From Bradyrhizobium cosmicum (GTDB lineage: Bacteria; Pseudomonadota; Alphaproteobacteria; Rhizobiales; Xanthobacteraceae), in contig NZ_CP041656.2 in NCBI RefSeq assembly GCF_007290395.2, positions 5,084,001 through 5,148,000 on the forward strand: a DNA stretch of 64,000 nucleotides, in the 5' to 3' direction. A program made the translations under genes and the position numbers. A model generated the notes under the pieces. That model searched no databases. It was not told where the DNA came from and saw only the letters and a program-made list of their open reading frames with translations. Positions 9,533 to 19,001 of the stretch are shown here, one piece after another; position 1 is the first letter of the stretch; the number at the start of each line of letters is the position of its first letter.

Positions 9533-11182
9533 ATGACATCCATCACGACTTCGGCGATCGACACGCCTCATCGGCGCTCGGTTGAACGGACTTGCGACGA
9601 TCTCGCCATGCTGGTGCTGGCTGCGGTCGCCATTACCGCAGGCTTGACCTTCCGCGACTACGGGCTCGGATGGGACGACTACACCCACGCTGAATATGCC
9701 GACCTGTTGCTGCGCATGTTCGGTTCCGGCTTCAGGGACACCGCGGCGCTCTCCTTCGCCAACCTCTATATGTACGGCGGCGGCTTCGACATGGTCGCGG
9801 CCCTGCTGCACAAAGTCATTCCGCTCGAGCTGTTCGAGACGCGACGCCTGCTCGGCGCGATCGTCGGCGTGGTCGGACTTGCGGTGACGTGGCGGCTCGG
9901 CCGCCGCATCGGCGGACCGCTGGCCGGGCTCGCGGCGCTGCTGTTGCTCGCGCTATGCCCGATCTTCTACGGCCACATGTTCATGAACCCGAAGGACGCG
10001 CCCTTCGCGGTGGCCATGATCATCCTGATGCTCGGCCTGGTCCGGCTCGCCGAGGAATATCCAAAGCCCTCGCCGCGCACGATCCTAATCGTCGGCTTGG
10101 GTGCGGGCCTGTCGATCGGCTGCCGCATCCTCGGAGGGCTCGCACTGGTCTACGCCACGATCGGCTTCATCCCGCTGTTCCTGGAAGAACTGCGCACTGA
10201 AGGCGTCCGCGAGGCGGCCCGCCGCTTCGCCCATGTCGTCTACGTGCTGCTGCCCGGCCTCGTGTTCGGTTACCTCGTGATGGGCCTGATCTGGCCATGG
10301 TCGATCATGAAGCCCGGCAATCCCTTCGAGGCGCTGACCTACTTCTCGCACTTCTTCGAGAAGCCCTGGAAGGAGATGTTCGACGGCGCGATCGTGTCCG
10401 TGCCCGACATGCCCTGGTCCTATCTGCCGACGCTGTTCGCGCTGCAATTGCCCGAGGTGATGCTGATCCTGATGGGTGGCGCCGTGGTCAGCACCTTCGC
10501 CATGCTGACGCGCAGCGAGGTTCCGGCCCGCCGCAAGACCATCATGCTGATGCTGACGCTGGCGGCCACGCTGCCGCTCGCGATCGCGATGGTGAAGCGG
10601 CCGGCGCTGTACAACGGCATTCGCCATTTCGTCTTCGTGATCCCGCCGATGGCGGTGCTCGGCGGAGTCGCCTTTGCCTGGACCATGGAGCGCCTGCGCA
10701 CCAACCACCGCACCTGGCAGCCGGTCGTGCTCGCGACCTTCTGCTTCGGCCTTGCGCTCCCGCTCGCCGAGATGATCCGGCTGCATCCCTACCAATACAC
10801 CCACTTCAACCACATCGCCGGCACCGTGCGCGGCGCCGACAGCCGCTTCATGCTCGACTATTGGGGCCTCGCGCTGAAGCAGGCCTCGGACGAGCTGCGT
10901 GAGCAGATCGTGGAGCGCCAGGAAGTGCCGCCCGGCAATCGCAAGTGGAAGGTCGCGGTGTGCGGTCCGCAGCGCCCGGCGCAGGTCGCGCTCGGCCCCG
11001 ACTTCACCATCGGATGGGATTCCAACGCCGCTGATTTCGCCATGACGCTCGGCGAGTTCTATTGCAAGGGCCTCACCGCGCCCGTGATGGTCGAGATCAA
11101 GCGCGACGACGTCGTATTCGCCCGCGTCTACGACATCCGCGGCCGCAGCATTTCCAGCCTGCTGTCGATCCCGGCGCCGTAA
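9533..11182 (+). CDS. GT-C type integral-membrane glycosyltransferase (family 39-like)
   Basis: A 549-residue multi-pass inner-membrane protein with about ten to twelve hydrophobic segments. The first extracytoplasmic loop carries GLGWDDYTHAEYADLLL, an acidic motif in the place where GT39/ArnT-like enzymes bind metal and the polyprenyl-phosphate sugar donor. A later loop has YGHMFMNPKDAPFA and the C-terminal quarter is a soluble periplasmic domain. The fold class suggests transfer of a sugar from a lipid carrier to an envelope acceptor, but the acceptor is unknown. The gene stands alone; a palindromic repeat follows its stop. Confidence 0.8.
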   Translation: MTSITTSAIDTPHRRSVERTCDDLAMLVLAAVAITAGLTFRDYGLGWDDYTHAEYADLLLRMFGSGFRDTAALSFANLYMYGGGFDMVAALLHKVIPLELFETRRLLGAIVGVVGLAVTWRLGRRIGGPLAGLAALLLLALCPIFYGHMFMNPKDAPFAVAMIILMLGLVRLAEEYPKPSPRTILIVGLGAGLSIGCRILGGLALVYATIGFIPLFLEELRTEGVREAARRFAHVVYVLLPGLVFGYLVMGLIWPWSIMKPGNPFEALTYFSHFFEKPWKEMFDGAIVSVPDMPWSYLPTLFALQLPEVMLILMGGAVVSTFAMLTRSEVPARRKTIMLMLTLAATLPLAIAMVKRPALYNGIRHFVFVIPPMAVLGGVAFAWTMERLRTNHRTWQPVVLATFCFGLALPLAEMIRLHPYQYTHFNHIAGTVRGADSRFMLDYWGLALKQASDELREQIVERQEVPPGNRKWKVAVCGPQRPAQVALGPDFTIGWDSNAADFAMTLGEFYCKGLTAPVMVEIKRDDVVFARVYDIRGRSISSLLSIPAP

Positions 11183-11197
11183 TTTTTTCCTCCTGAG

Positions 11198-11276
11198 CCG
11201 TAGCCCGGATTTTGCGAAGCGAAATCCGGGACCTTTGTCGTGGCCCCCGCATTACGCTGCGCTCCATGCGGGCCAC
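11198..11276. repeat. Intergenic double-palindrome repeat element
   Basis: Two adjacent hairpins: CCCGGATTT (11203-11211) pairs with AAATCCGGG (11221-11229), and GGCCCCCGCAT (11241-11251) pairs with ATGCGGGCC (11265-11273). This paired layout with GCGAAGCG and GCTGCGCTCC loops is typical of dispersed palindromic elements in Bradyrhizobium. It lies between the glycosyltransferase stop and the next gene and may also slow or stop transcription. Confidence 0.7.
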
Positions 11277-11366
11277 GCTTGGCTGCTGCGATTTGACCAC
11301 CTTGCCGCCGACCACCGCCAAGACTAGGCTCTCGCTCCGCAACAACGAGGTTCGGAGATATCGGCC

Positions 11367-12146
11367 ATGTCACCAGCAGAAGCGCGCCTGAGGGAAGTGC
11401 CCTCCAACATGACGGAGGCCGAGTGGCAGCAACGGGTCAATCTCGCGGCCTGCTACCGCCTCGTCTCCCTGTACGGCTGGGATGACCTCGTCGACACCCA
11501 CATCTCCGCCCGCGTGCCCGGCCCCGAGCATCACTTCCTGATCAACCCCTACGGGCTGATGTTCGACGAGATCACGGCCTCCAGCCTCGTCAAGGTCGAT
11601 TTGCACGGCAACCAGCTCTCCGAGAGCGAGTACAGCATCAACCCCGCCGGCTTCACCATCCATTCGGCGATCCACGAGGTCCGCGAGGACGCGATCTGCG
11701 TGCTGCATCTCCACACCCTCGACGGCACCGCGGTGTCGAGCAGCGCCGAAGGCCTGCTGCCGCTGAACCAGACCGCCCAGCTCGTCACCCACGACCTCGC
11801 CTATCACGACTATGAAGGCATCGCGCTCGATCACGACGAGCGGCCGCGGCTGCAGAAGGACCTCGGCGACCACAACCACATGCTGCTGCGCAATCACGGC
11901 ACGCTGACGGTCGGCCGCTCGGTCGCCTCCGCCTTCGAGCGCATGTACCACCTCGAACGCGCCTGCTCGATGCAGGTGCGCACGCGCGCGCTGGGCACGC
12001 CGGTCTATCCGGTCGACCACGTCGCGATCGACAAGAACACCGAGCTGCTCGCCAACCGCGACCGCGCCGAGCTGCGCGCCACCAACCTCGTCTGGCCGCC
12101 CTTGCTGCGCAAGCTCGACCGCGAGCTGCCGGGCTACCGGTCTTGA
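11367..12146 (+). CDS. Class II aldolase/adducin family protein
   Basis: A 259-residue cytoplasmic protein of the metal-dependent class II aldolase/adducin fold, whose members cleave phosphorylated sugars such as fuculose phosphate or act as epimerases and dehydratases. The predicted zinc ligands are His114 and His116 (CVLHLHTLDG) and His177 (LLRNHGTLTVG). Members with this DDLVDTHISARVPGPEHHFLIN opening are mostly uncharacterised and often sit outside sugar operons, so the substrate is open. The gene is monocistronic and followed by a strong terminator. Confidence 0.92.
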   Translation: MSPAEARLREVPSNMTEAEWQQRVNLAACYRLVSLYGWDDLVDTHISARVPGPEHHFLINPYGLMFDEITASSLVKVDLHGNQLSESEYSINPAGFTIHSAIHEVREDAICVLHLHTLDGTAVSSSAEGLLPLNQTAQLVTHDLAYHDYEGIALDHDERPRLQKDLGDHNHMLLRNHGTLTVGRSVASAFERMYHLERACSMQVRTRALGTPVYPVDHVAIDKNTELLANRDRAELRATNLVWPPLLRKLDRELPGYRS

Positions 12147-12202
12147 GATTTTCGAGGTTTCGTGTAGGGTAGGCGTCACCTACCTCTGCACGATTTGGAA
12201 TG

Positions 12203-12235
12203 AAACGCCGCCCAATTCCGGGCGGCGTTTTTGTT
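12203..12235 (+). terminator. Rho-independent terminator of the class II aldolase gene
   Basis: An 11-bp GC-rich stem, AACGCCGCCC pairing with GGGCGGCGTT, with a six-base AATTCC loop, directly followed by a T-rich run (TTTTTGTTT). It lies 57 bases after the aldolase stop codon. The weaker A-run on the other side gives it limited activity for transcription arriving from the minus-strand gene at 12276. Confidence 0.9.
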
Positions 12236-12275
12236 TGGGGGCAGAAGCGGAGCAACGCGCCATATCTCTTGTCGT

Positions 12276-12710
12276 TCAGCCGGGACCTGATGGTTTCCAG
12301 AACAAGCTGAGGCACGCGAGCGCAACGGTAGTCCCCACACCTACCAACATGAAGATATAAAGAAGCATCCAAAAGATGTCGCGAACCCAGAACAGGAATG
12401 ATCGTGACGGAGCAAAGCCTGAAGCGAGCAAGACATGCGTAGCGGCACAAAGTACAAGAAGAACAAGGGAAACAAAACCAGCTACAAAAATCGCCCCCTT
12501 GGAAACTGGCCGGTTTGATCTGATAACAATCGCGGCTGTGATTAAGATAACAACAAATCCAATTGCAACGGCACTCTGGCTGGCCTTCGGCTGCCAAGCA
12601 TCAAACACAAAAATCGTGCCTTCGAACGGCTGATAGGCGGCGTTGAGAAACGTTAGTATCTGGCTCACGAACGCCGTACCGAAAACCTTGCCTATATCAG
12701 CTGCTTTCAT
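12276..12710 (-). CDS. Four-helix membrane protein of unknown function
   Basis: A 144-residue protein with about four hydrophobic segments (near residues 10-25, 46-65, 73-95 and 107-133) and no known motif. Base composition is clearly less GC-rich than neighbouring genes. It starts seven bases after the stop of the upstream secreted-protein gene, so the two form a small operon. The products may work together at the inner membrane, but nothing in the sequence tells how. Confidence 0.65.
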   Translation of the reverse strand: MKAADIGKVFGTAFVSQILTFLNAAYQPFEGTIFVFDAWQPKASQSAVAIGFVVILITAAIVIRSNRPVSKGAIFVAGFVSLVLLVLCAATHVLLASGFAPSRSFLFWVRDIFWMLLYIFMLVGVGTTVALACLSLFWKPSGPG

Positions 12711-12717
12711 ATCCAGA

Positions 12718-13641
12718 TTATCTCGGTGGAAGTGATATCAGCACAGGCGCAAAGAAACTTCCGGAGACCCGCCCTTTGTTGTCAGTAATCGCATACTCCA
12801 GTTCCTGAAGGTCCCAGTCACCAGTGCCTTCAACATTGAAGTAGATAGTCGCGGGCTCTTTCTTTGCCTCAAGGACGATTGGACCCTTTACGTACGAAGA
12901 AAAGGACTTTGCGAGCACTTCAACTGGACCAACCCAACGAGGCGTAAGAAAATATGTTGCGAACTGCGCTGGAGGCTCTCCTTTTTCGTCCCTGAGTCGA
13001 TAAGTCACATAACTCTGGTAGGTTCGACTGTCCTTGACCTTTACGCCAGTTATACCCTCGAAGGCGATGAGAGCCGAGGTCGATAGGCCCGCATCCGCGC
13101 GCAGAAACATCCGAAAAGGTGCGACCGTATCTTCCGCCTTATCCAGTTTTCCTGCATCGGCACGTGCCTCGGTAGGTTTCAGAGATTTGCAATCCTGTCC
13201 CTTCTCTCGATCAAGCCGGTCCTTGTCTTCGTGACGTGCCCAAAATTGCGCTCTCTCCCAACGGTCGAGCAAGTTGCCAAAGACCAAGCAACCATCGGGA
13301 CTACCCAACGGCGGCTTCCAAGAATATCGTGGGCTCAGCGCCGATGTGTTGCCAGGGATCGTTTCCTTAACTCCTGGGATGAACCAGTTCACATCAAGAA
13401 CATTTTTGGGATCATTATTGAAGATGCAGTGGAGAAAGACTGAATCCCCTCGCCGAGATGGCGCCTTAGAATTCGTCGTAAAATCCCACGGTTCGCGCTG
13501 AAATCTCTTGGGAAGAGTGCCATCGCACTGAGCGCTTGCAGGAGGCAATAGCCGCTCGAGCTCCTGTGCCGAGACGCTTGATCCTCCCAGCGAAACAACC
13601 ACTAGGCAGGTGGCCGCCAATGCCCTGACAAGAATTAGCAT
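12718..13641 (-). CDS. Exported protein of unknown function, first gene of a low-GC islet
   Basis: A 307-residue protein with a clean Sec signal peptide (hydrophobic core ending SSVSA before Gln26). The mature part has several cysteines (QCDGTLP, FLHCIF, DGCLVFG, GQDCKSL) compatible with periplasmic disulfides, and a mostly beta C-terminal half. No family recognised. The ATG at 13641 is preceded by GAGGAGAG at good spacing, which decides against the longer start at 13701. Codon use and base composition are AT-richer than the surrounding chromosome, a sign of recent transfer. It is the first gene of a two-gene operon with the membrane protein at 12276. Confidence 0.75.
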   Translation of the reverse strand: MLILVRALAATCLVVVSLGGSSVSAQELERLLPPASAQCDGTLPKRFQREPWDFTTNSKAPSRRGDSVFLHCIFNNDPKNVLDVNWFIPGVKETIPGNTSALSPRYSWKPPLGSPDGCLVFGNLLDRWERAQFWARHEDKDRLDREKGQDCKSLKPTEARADAGKLDKAEDTVAPFRMFLRADAGLSTSALIAFEGITGVKVKDSRTYQSYVTYRLRDEKGEPPAQFATYFLTPRWVGPVEVLAKSFSSYVKGPIVLEAKKEPATIYFNVEGTGDWDLQELEYAITDNKGRVSGSFFAPVLISLPPR

Positions 13642-13672
13642 TCGATCTCTCCTCAATCGACGCCAAAAACAA

Positions 13673-13701
13673 CCTATACAATATTCAACAATTTTACACA
13701 A
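13673..13701 (-). promoter_or_regulatory. Candidate sigma70-like promoter of the low-GC islet
   Basis: On the minus strand a TTGTGT box (13696-13701) and a TATAGG box (13673-13678) are separated by exactly 17 bases in an AT-rich stretch, with the expected start about 25 bases before the ATG at 13641. The match to consensus is partial (three and four of six positions). Confidence 0.4.
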
Positions 13702-13739
13702 CCAAAGATAAGCTCCTTACCCCAAGAAGACACTTTCAA

Positions 13740-15140
13740 TCAACTTTCGCCAACCTCCGCCAGCGCGGCGAGGATGCGGGCCCAGGAGCGGATGCCCTTC
13801 TGGAAGCTGCGGAGGTCGTACTTCTCGTTCGGCGAGTGGATGTTGTCGTCGTCCAATCCAAAACCAACCAGCAGCGAGTCCAGGCCCAGCGTGCGCTTGA
13901 AGTCGGCGACGATCGGGATCGAGGCGCCAGAGCCCATCAGCACGGTCTCCTTGCCCCATTCCTCCGTCAGCGCCTTGCTGGCGGCCGCAAGCGGCTTCAT
14001 GTTCCAGTCGAGCGCGACGGCGGGTGCCGCCGAATGATCGCCGAATTCGACCTTGCAATCGCCCGGAAGCCGCGCCGTCACGTAGTCGCGAAACGCCTTG
14101 CGGATCGTCTGGGGGTCCTGCCCTTCGACCAGACGGAACGAGACCTTGGCCGAGGCGTGCGACGGGATCACCGTTTTGGAGCCTTCGCCGATATAGCCGC
14201 CCCAGATGCCGTTGACGTCGCAGGTCGGGCGCGACGAGGCCTGCTCGATCAGAAGGCGCCCCTTCTCGCCGGCCGGGATCGAGAGGCCGATCGGCTTGAG
14301 GAACATCTCCGGCGTGAGATTGAGCTTCTTCCACTGCTCCAGGATATCGGGCGGCAGATCCTTCACGCCGTCATAGAAGCCCGGAATGGTGATACGGTTG
14401 TCGTCGTCGAACAGGCCGCCAAGAATTTTGGTGAGCACGCGGATCGGGTTCATGGCGCTGCCGCCGAACACGCCGGAATGCAGATCGCGGTTGGCGGCGG
14501 TGATCTTCAGCTCTTCGTACAGCAGGCCGCGCAGCGAGGTCGTGATCGCGGGCGTGTTGCGGTCCCACATGCCGGTGTCGCAGACCAGCACGTAGTCGGC
14601 CTTGAACTCGTCCTTGTTGGCCTCGATGAACGGCACGAAATTCTTCGAGCCGACCTCCTCCTCGCCTTCGATCAGGAAGGTGACGTCGATCGGCAGCGAG
14701 CCCGTCACCTTCTTCCAGGCGCGGCAGGCCTCGACGAAGGTCATCACCTGGCCCTTGTCGTCCTCGGCACCGCGCGCGACGATGATCTTGCGGCCGTCGG
14801 CGTGGTCGGTCACGACGGGTTCGAACGGCGGACGGTGCCAGAGATCGAGCGGATCGACCGGTTGAACGTCGTAGTGACCGTAGAAGATCACATGCGGCCG
14901 TCCGCCGGCTGCGGTCTTGCCGACGATTGCGGGATGGCCGGCGGTCGGTCTCACTTCGGTGGCGACGCCCAGGCTTGCGATATCCCTGGCGAGATGCTCG
15001 GCCGCGGCCTTGCAGTCGTTGGCGAAGGCCGGATCCGCCGAGATCGACTTGATCCGCAACAGCGAGAACAGACGCTCCAGGCTGTTGTCGGAATCCTTGT
15101 CGATGTGGTCGAGCACGGATTGAAGCTGTGCATTGGCCAT
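13740..15140 (-). CDS. M20 family metallo-dipeptidase
   Basis: A 466-residue cytoplasmic dinuclear zinc peptidase of the M20 family (carnosinase/dipeptidase branch). The catalytic domain shows GHYDVQPVDP, the bridging-Asp motif ARGAEDDKGQ, the general-base motif LIEGEEEVGS and CDTGMWD; the lid/dimerisation domain occupies the middle. It should hydrolyse dipeptides or related amide substrates; the exact specificity is open. The start at 15140 (MANAQLQSVLDHI) matches the family. The GT87 gene lies upstream on the same strand with a 24-base gap, so they may share a transcript although their functions do not obviously relate. Confidence 0.93.
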   Translation of the reverse strand: MANAQLQSVLDHIDKDSDNSLERLFSLLRIKSISADPAFANDCKAAAEHLARDIASLGVATEVRPTAGHPAIVGKTAAGGRPHVIFYGHYDVQPVDPLDLWHRPPFEPVVTDHADGRKIIVARGAEDDKGQVMTFVEACRAWKKVTGSLPIDVTFLIEGEEEVGSKNFVPFIEANKDEFKADYVLVCDTGMWDRNTPAITTSLRGLLYEELKITAANRDLHSGVFGGSAMNPIRVLTKILGGLFDDDNRITIPGFYDGVKDLPPDILEQWKKLNLTPEMFLKPIGLSIPAGEKGRLLIEQASSRPTCDVNGIWGGYIGEGSKTVIPSHASAKVSFRLVEGQDPQTIRKAFRDYVTARLPGDCKVEFGDHSAAPAVALDWNMKPLAAASKALTEEWGKETVLMGSGASIPIVADFKRTLGLDSLLVGFGLDDDNIHSPNEKYDLRSFQKGIRSWARILAALAEVGES

Positions 15141-15164
15141 GGTCGTATTCCCTACTTTTGAGTC

Positions 15165-16493
15165 TTAGGAGGTACCGGGTTTTAGCGCCGCGTCTGCGTC
15201 GGAGCCAGCCGCAACCGGCGGATGCCGGATGTGCCAAGCGAGGGTACCTGCGAGAACGGCGGTCGCGGCGAGGTTATTGCCCCAGGCCTGGAGCACATTG
15301 GGAAACCACGGCAGCGCCAGCAGCATGAGGATTCCGGCCGCGCCCAGCGCGAGCCAGGTCCCCAGCCGCACATTCGCCCGCTCGTCGTAAGCGGCACGAT
15401 GCATCAGCACCGTCATCGGGAAGAACAACCACATGAAGTAGTATTGCCGCGCCAGCGGCGAGGCTACCGTCATCAGGCAGAACAGGATGCCGAGCTCTTC
15501 GGCGTCGGAGCGCGCCGTTCGCCGCGCTTGCGGAGGCATGACCGCGACGAAGCCGAGCCCGAGCAGCGCCGACAGCGCCAGCACGATCCAGTTCGCCGTC
15601 TGGTAGTCGACGTCGATGACATTCATCGTGCGCGGCGGTTTCTTGGGATCTTCCTGATTGTAGTTGATCGGCCGGACCAGGCGGTGCGTGACGGCAATGA
15701 GGGACTGGTTGACCCACGACCAGTTCTGCTCGTCACGCTGGCCAAAACCCTTTTCCGAGCTCGAGCCGACCATGCCCTGATACCAGGTCTTGAGTTCGGC
15801 CGCGTTGCGCTCAAAACCGCGGATCGGCGCCGGCGCGATATAAAGAAGGATGCCGGTGAAGGCGACCGTCGCGACGGCGGCAGTCCAGTTCCGCCGCCAG
15901 ACCAGATAGGGCAGCACCGCGATCGGAAACACCTTGATGGCCGTCGCGAGCGCGAACACGAAGCCCGCGAGCCAGGACCGCTGATGCTGCAGGCACCAGA
16001 AGCCCCAGAGCATCATCGCCAGCAGCACGAGGTTCGGCTGGCCGAGGTCGAACATGTCGAACACGAAGGTCACGGTGACCAGGGCCGGCAGCGCCTCCAG
16101 CCATGGGCCGGGCCAGCGGCCCGATCCCGTCATGGCATTGGAGAACATGCCGGTGTACCACCACGCCGCCGCGTTCAGGATCGACAGCACGACATAGAGC
16201 GGGATCTTGCCGAACCAACTCGGGATCGCCAGCAGGATCGCCGGCAGCGGTGGGTAGATGAACTCGAAATACTCGCGGAGATCACCCGGATAGAGCGGCT
16301 CGCCGTGCAGGACCTGCTGTCCGGCCCAGTACCACAGCCCGTAATCCTTGGTCTTGCCGTGGCCGAAGATCTCGGGAACGAGCACGTCGGCCGTCAACAG
16401 GACGCAGCAGAACAGAAAAAGCAGGTCGAGCGGCGCGCGCAGCGACAGCTTTCTGAGCGCGCCGGATTTGGGGTACGGGTCGGTTGAGATCAC
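15165..16493 (-). CDS. Glycosyltransferase family 87 (DUF2029) membrane protein
   Basis: A 442-residue multi-pass membrane protein of the GT87 family, relatives of mycobacterial polyprenyl-phosphate mannosyl/arabinosyl transferases. Seen are a first loop with DYGLWYWAGQQVLHGEPLYP, FEFIYPPLPAILL and the diagnostic FDLGQPNLVLLAMM segment, followed by a regular series of helices to the C-terminus. It presumably moves a sugar from a lipid carrier on the periplasmic face. It starts with GTG at 16493. The acceptor is unknown, and no polysaccharide cluster surrounds it. Confidence 0.88.
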   Translation of the reverse strand: MISTDPYPKSGALRKLSLRAPLDLLFLFCCVLLTADVLVPEIFGHGKTKDYGLWYWAGQQVLHGEPLYPGDLREYFEFIYPPLPAILLAIPSWFGKIPLYVVLSILNAAAWWYTGMFSNAMTGSGRWPGPWLEALPALVTVTFVFDMFDLGQPNLVLLAMMLWGFWCLQHQRSWLAGFVFALATAIKVFPIAVLPYLVWRRNWTAAVATVAFTGILLYIAPAPIRGFERNAAELKTWYQGMVGSSSEKGFGQRDEQNWSWVNQSLIAVTHRLVRPINYNQEDPKKPPRTMNVIDVDYQTANWIVLALSALLGLGFVAVMPPQARRTARSDAEELGILFCLMTVASPLARQYYFMWLFFPMTVLMHRAAYDERANVRLGTWLALGAAGILMLLALPWFPNVLQAWGNNLAATAVLAGTLAWHIRHPPVAAGSDADAALKPGTS

Positions 16494-16640
16494 AGTCCGG
16501 TCCAGTCAGGGAACACAGGACCTAGCAGACCGAGGGACACTTGGAGAGCCCCCTCAAGCGAATTTGTACCCCCGCCCGGTCGACCTCTTCCCGGAAGCGG
16601 CCGCAGTTGCGGGCGAATTGCCCCGAACAGGGCTTCCTGC

Positions 16641-18263
16641 CTACCTCCGCAGCAGCCCGCCGAGCGCGCCGCGGACCAGCGTGCGGCCGATCGACCCGCC
16701 GAGCTGGCCGCCGACCGACTTGCCGAGATTGGCGGCCATGCCGCCGATCACCTGATTGGTCACCGACCGTGTCACGTCCCGCGCGATGACCTGGCCCGCC
16801 GACAGGCGGCCGCGCTTGACATTGGTGCCGAAGATGGTGCCGACGATCGAGCCGATCCGGCCGAGGATGCCGCCGCCGCTTGCGCCCGCAGGAGCATCCG
16901 CCGTCGCCGCGGTGCCGGCGACGCGCTTCTGGATCATCTCGTAAGCGGACTCTGCATCGACGACGGTATCGTATTTGCCCTTCACCGGGCTCGCATCCAT
17001 GATCGCCTTGCGCTCTTCCGGCGTGATCGGTCCGATGCGAGCCGATGGCGGCCGGATCATCACCCGCTCGACCATGGTCGGCGTGCCGTTGCCTTCGAGG
17101 AAGGACACCAGTGCCTCGCCCTTGCCGAGCTCGGTGATCACCTTGGCGGTGTCGAGCTTCGGGTTGGGCCGGAAGGTCTGCGCCGCGGCGGCGACCGCCT
17201 TCTGGTCCCGCGGGGTGAAGGCACGCAGCGCATGCTGCACACGGTTACCCAACTGCCCGAGCACGCGGTCGGGGACGTCGATCGGATTTTGCGTGACGAA
17301 ATAGACGCCGACGCCCTTGGACCGGATCAATCGCACCACCTGCTCGATCTTGTCCAACAGCGCCTTCGGCGCATCGTTGAACAACAGGTGCGCCTCGTCG
17401 AAGAAGAACACCAGCTTGGGCTTCGGCAGGTCGCCGGCCTCGGGCAACTCCTCGAACAATTCCGACAACATCCACAGCAGGAATGTCGCGTAAAGCCGTG
17501 GACTCTGCAGCAGCTTGTCGGCGACGAGGATGTTGACCATGCCGCGGCCGTCGCGGTCGGTCTTCATGAAGTCCTTGAGCGACAGCGCCGGCTCGCCGAA
17601 GAATTTGGTGCCGCCCTGGTTCTCCAGCACTAGAAGCTGGCGCTGGATAGTGCCGACGGTGGCCTTGGTGACGTTGCCAAAACCTTGCGCTGCCTTCTTG
17701 ATGGCGGCAAGCGGACTTTCCTCGGCATCCGCGCCCTTCTTGCCGGCATCCGGCACGATGGCATCGAGCAGCGCGCGCAGATCCTTCATGTCGATGAGGG
17801 TCAGCCCGTTGTCGTCGGCAACGCGAAAGGCGACGTTGAGCACGCCTTCCTGCACATCGTTCAGGTCGAGCATCCGCGCCAGCAGCAGCGGCCCCATCTC
17901 CGTGACGGTCGCCCGCACGGGATGGCCCTGCTCGCCGAACACGTCCCAGAACACCGTCGAGAACTGGTCTGGCTGGAACGTCAGCCCCATCTCGGTGGCG
18001 CGCTTGACGATGAAATCCTTGGCCTCGCCGACCTCAGAGATCCCGGAGAGGTCTCCCTTGATGTCCGACGCGAAGACCGGAACACCGGCGCGCGCAAATC
18101 CTTCCGCCATGACTTGCAGCGAGACCGTCTTACCGGTTCCGGTTGCGCCGGTCACGAGGCCGTGGCGATTGGCGAGCGCCAGCGTCAGCCACGCCTGCTC
18201 GTCTCCCTTGCCGACGAAGATCTTGTCGCCGGTGTCGCCGAGCTTGCTGTCCTGAGCCGTCAT
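16641..18263 (-). CDS. HerA-like ATPase (DUF853/YjgR family)
   Basis: A 540-residue cytoplasmic P-loop ATPase of the HerA/FtsK superfamily, DUF853 branch. The Walker A motif GATGTGKT is at residues 39-46, [11 protein letters not shown] follows, and the Walker B motif [12 protein letters not shown] is near residue 285. The C-terminal region has a glycine-rich segment. The physiological role of YjgR-type proteins is not established. I use the ATG at 18263 (MTAQDSKLG), which has an AGAGAG-rich leader; the longer start at 18314 adds an atypical stretch. It is monocistronic and faces the plus-strand gene at 18612 across a 348-base region. Confidence 0.9.
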   Translation of the reverse strand: MTAQDSKLGDTGDKIFVGKGDEQAWLTLALANRHGLVTGATGTGKTVSLQVMAEGFARAGVPVFASDIKGDLSGISEVGEAKDFIVKRATEMGLTFQPDQFSTVFWDVFGEQGHPVRATVTEMGPLLLARMLDLNDVQEGVLNVAFRVADDNGLTLIDMKDLRALLDAIVPDAGKKGADAEESPLAAIKKAAQGFGNVTKATVGTIQRQLLVLENQGGTKFFGEPALSLKDFMKTDRDGRGMVNILVADKLLQSPRLYATFLLWMLSELFEELPEAGDLPKPKLVFFFDEAHLLFNDAPKALLDKIEQVVRLIRSKGVGVYFVTQNPIDVPDRVLGQLGNRVQHALRAFTPRDQKAVAAAAQTFRPNPKLDTAKVITELGKGEALVSFLEGNGTPTMVERVMIRPPSARIGPITPEERKAIMDASPVKGKYDTVVDAESAYEMIQKRVAGTAATADAPAGASGGGILGRIGSIVGTIFGTNVKRGRLSAGQVIARDVTRSVTNQVIGGMAANLGKSVGGQLGGSIGRTLVRGALGGLLRR

Positions 18264-18611
18264 TATTCTCTCTGATCTCTCTGCCGTGTTTCGCATATTG
18301 AAACGCGAATGCACCTGTTCCGTAGTTTAACGCATGTCGCATGCCGATTGAAACCGTTCAACGCGCCCCGAGCATGCGACATTGCCGGAAACATCGGCAC
18401 GGCATCCGCCGAAAGTAGGGACGACGCGTACGCACCGCGGCAATTTTTCGCCGATTCCATCTCCGCTCTTGCATCGTTGCAACACCTTTCGCGTCTTCGA
18501 GAATGAATCGGAACGTTGGTTGCGTTCATCGCTTGTATTTCACATCGCACCGGCTCAAGATCATTTTCGAAAGCAATATTCCGGGTGCAAACCGGCTGAG
18601 GGGCGGGCCTT
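18264..18611. promoter_or_regulatory. Divergent regulatory region with a perfect 11-bp inverted repeat
   Basis: Separates the HerA-like gene (minus) from the small gene at 18612 (plus). ATGTCGCATGC at 18334-18344 is matched exactly by its reverse complement at 18372-18382, with a 27-base spacer. Such a spaced inverted repeat in a divergent promoter region could be a regulator binding site or a looping pair. Nothing else stands out, and there is no gene. Confidence 0.5.
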
Positions 18612-18977
18612 ATGGACGAACTGATCGGGCGGCTGGCGTCGAACGCCAGCATAGATAGTGCTGTCGCTGAAAAGACTGTCGGCATTATCCTGGGCTTCCT
18701 CCGCAACGAGGGACCTTCCGACAGCGTGCAGACCCTAATCGATCAGATCCCCGGTGCTGAAGCTGCGATCGAGGCGTCCAAGAGCGGCGGTGGATTGTCG
18801 CGACTGATGGGCGGCGGCCTGATGGCCGTCGGCACCCGCCTGATGGGCCTCGGACTTGGCATGTCCGAGATTCAGACCATTGCCCGTGAACTTTTCCGCT
18901 ACGGCCGAGACAAAATCGGAGCGGATCAGATGGGCAAGATCATCGCGGGAACGCCGGGCCTCAGCCAGTTCGCCTGA
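18612..18977 (+). CDS. DUF2267/DUF2780-like small protein
   Basis: A 121-residue helical protein: MDELIGRLASNASID, AVAEKTVGIILGFLRNEGP, then a glycine-rich GGGLSRLMGGGLMAVGTRLMGLG hinge (shown here only in part as a motif region near residues 59-81) and a helical C-terminus. The repeat-like arrangement of DxxVxxxIL...G segments resembles the DUF2267/DUF2780 group. No catalytic motif is visible. It is followed 24 bases later by the DUF4332 gene, likely in one transcript. Confidence 0.65.
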   Translation: MDELIGRLASNASIDSAVAEKTVGIILGFLRNEGPSDSVQTLIDQIPGAEAAIEASKSGGGLSRLMGGGLMAVGTRLMGLGLGMSEIQTIARELFRYGRDKIGADQMGKIIAGTPGLSQFA

Positions 18978-19001
18978 GCGACGCATTTCATATCGAGTAT
19001 C

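Noticed and set aside
12203..12235. Terminator considered as a two-way terminator for the low-GC islet
   Set aside because: On the minus strand the stem is followed by TTTCA, not a T-run, so it is at best weak in that direction.
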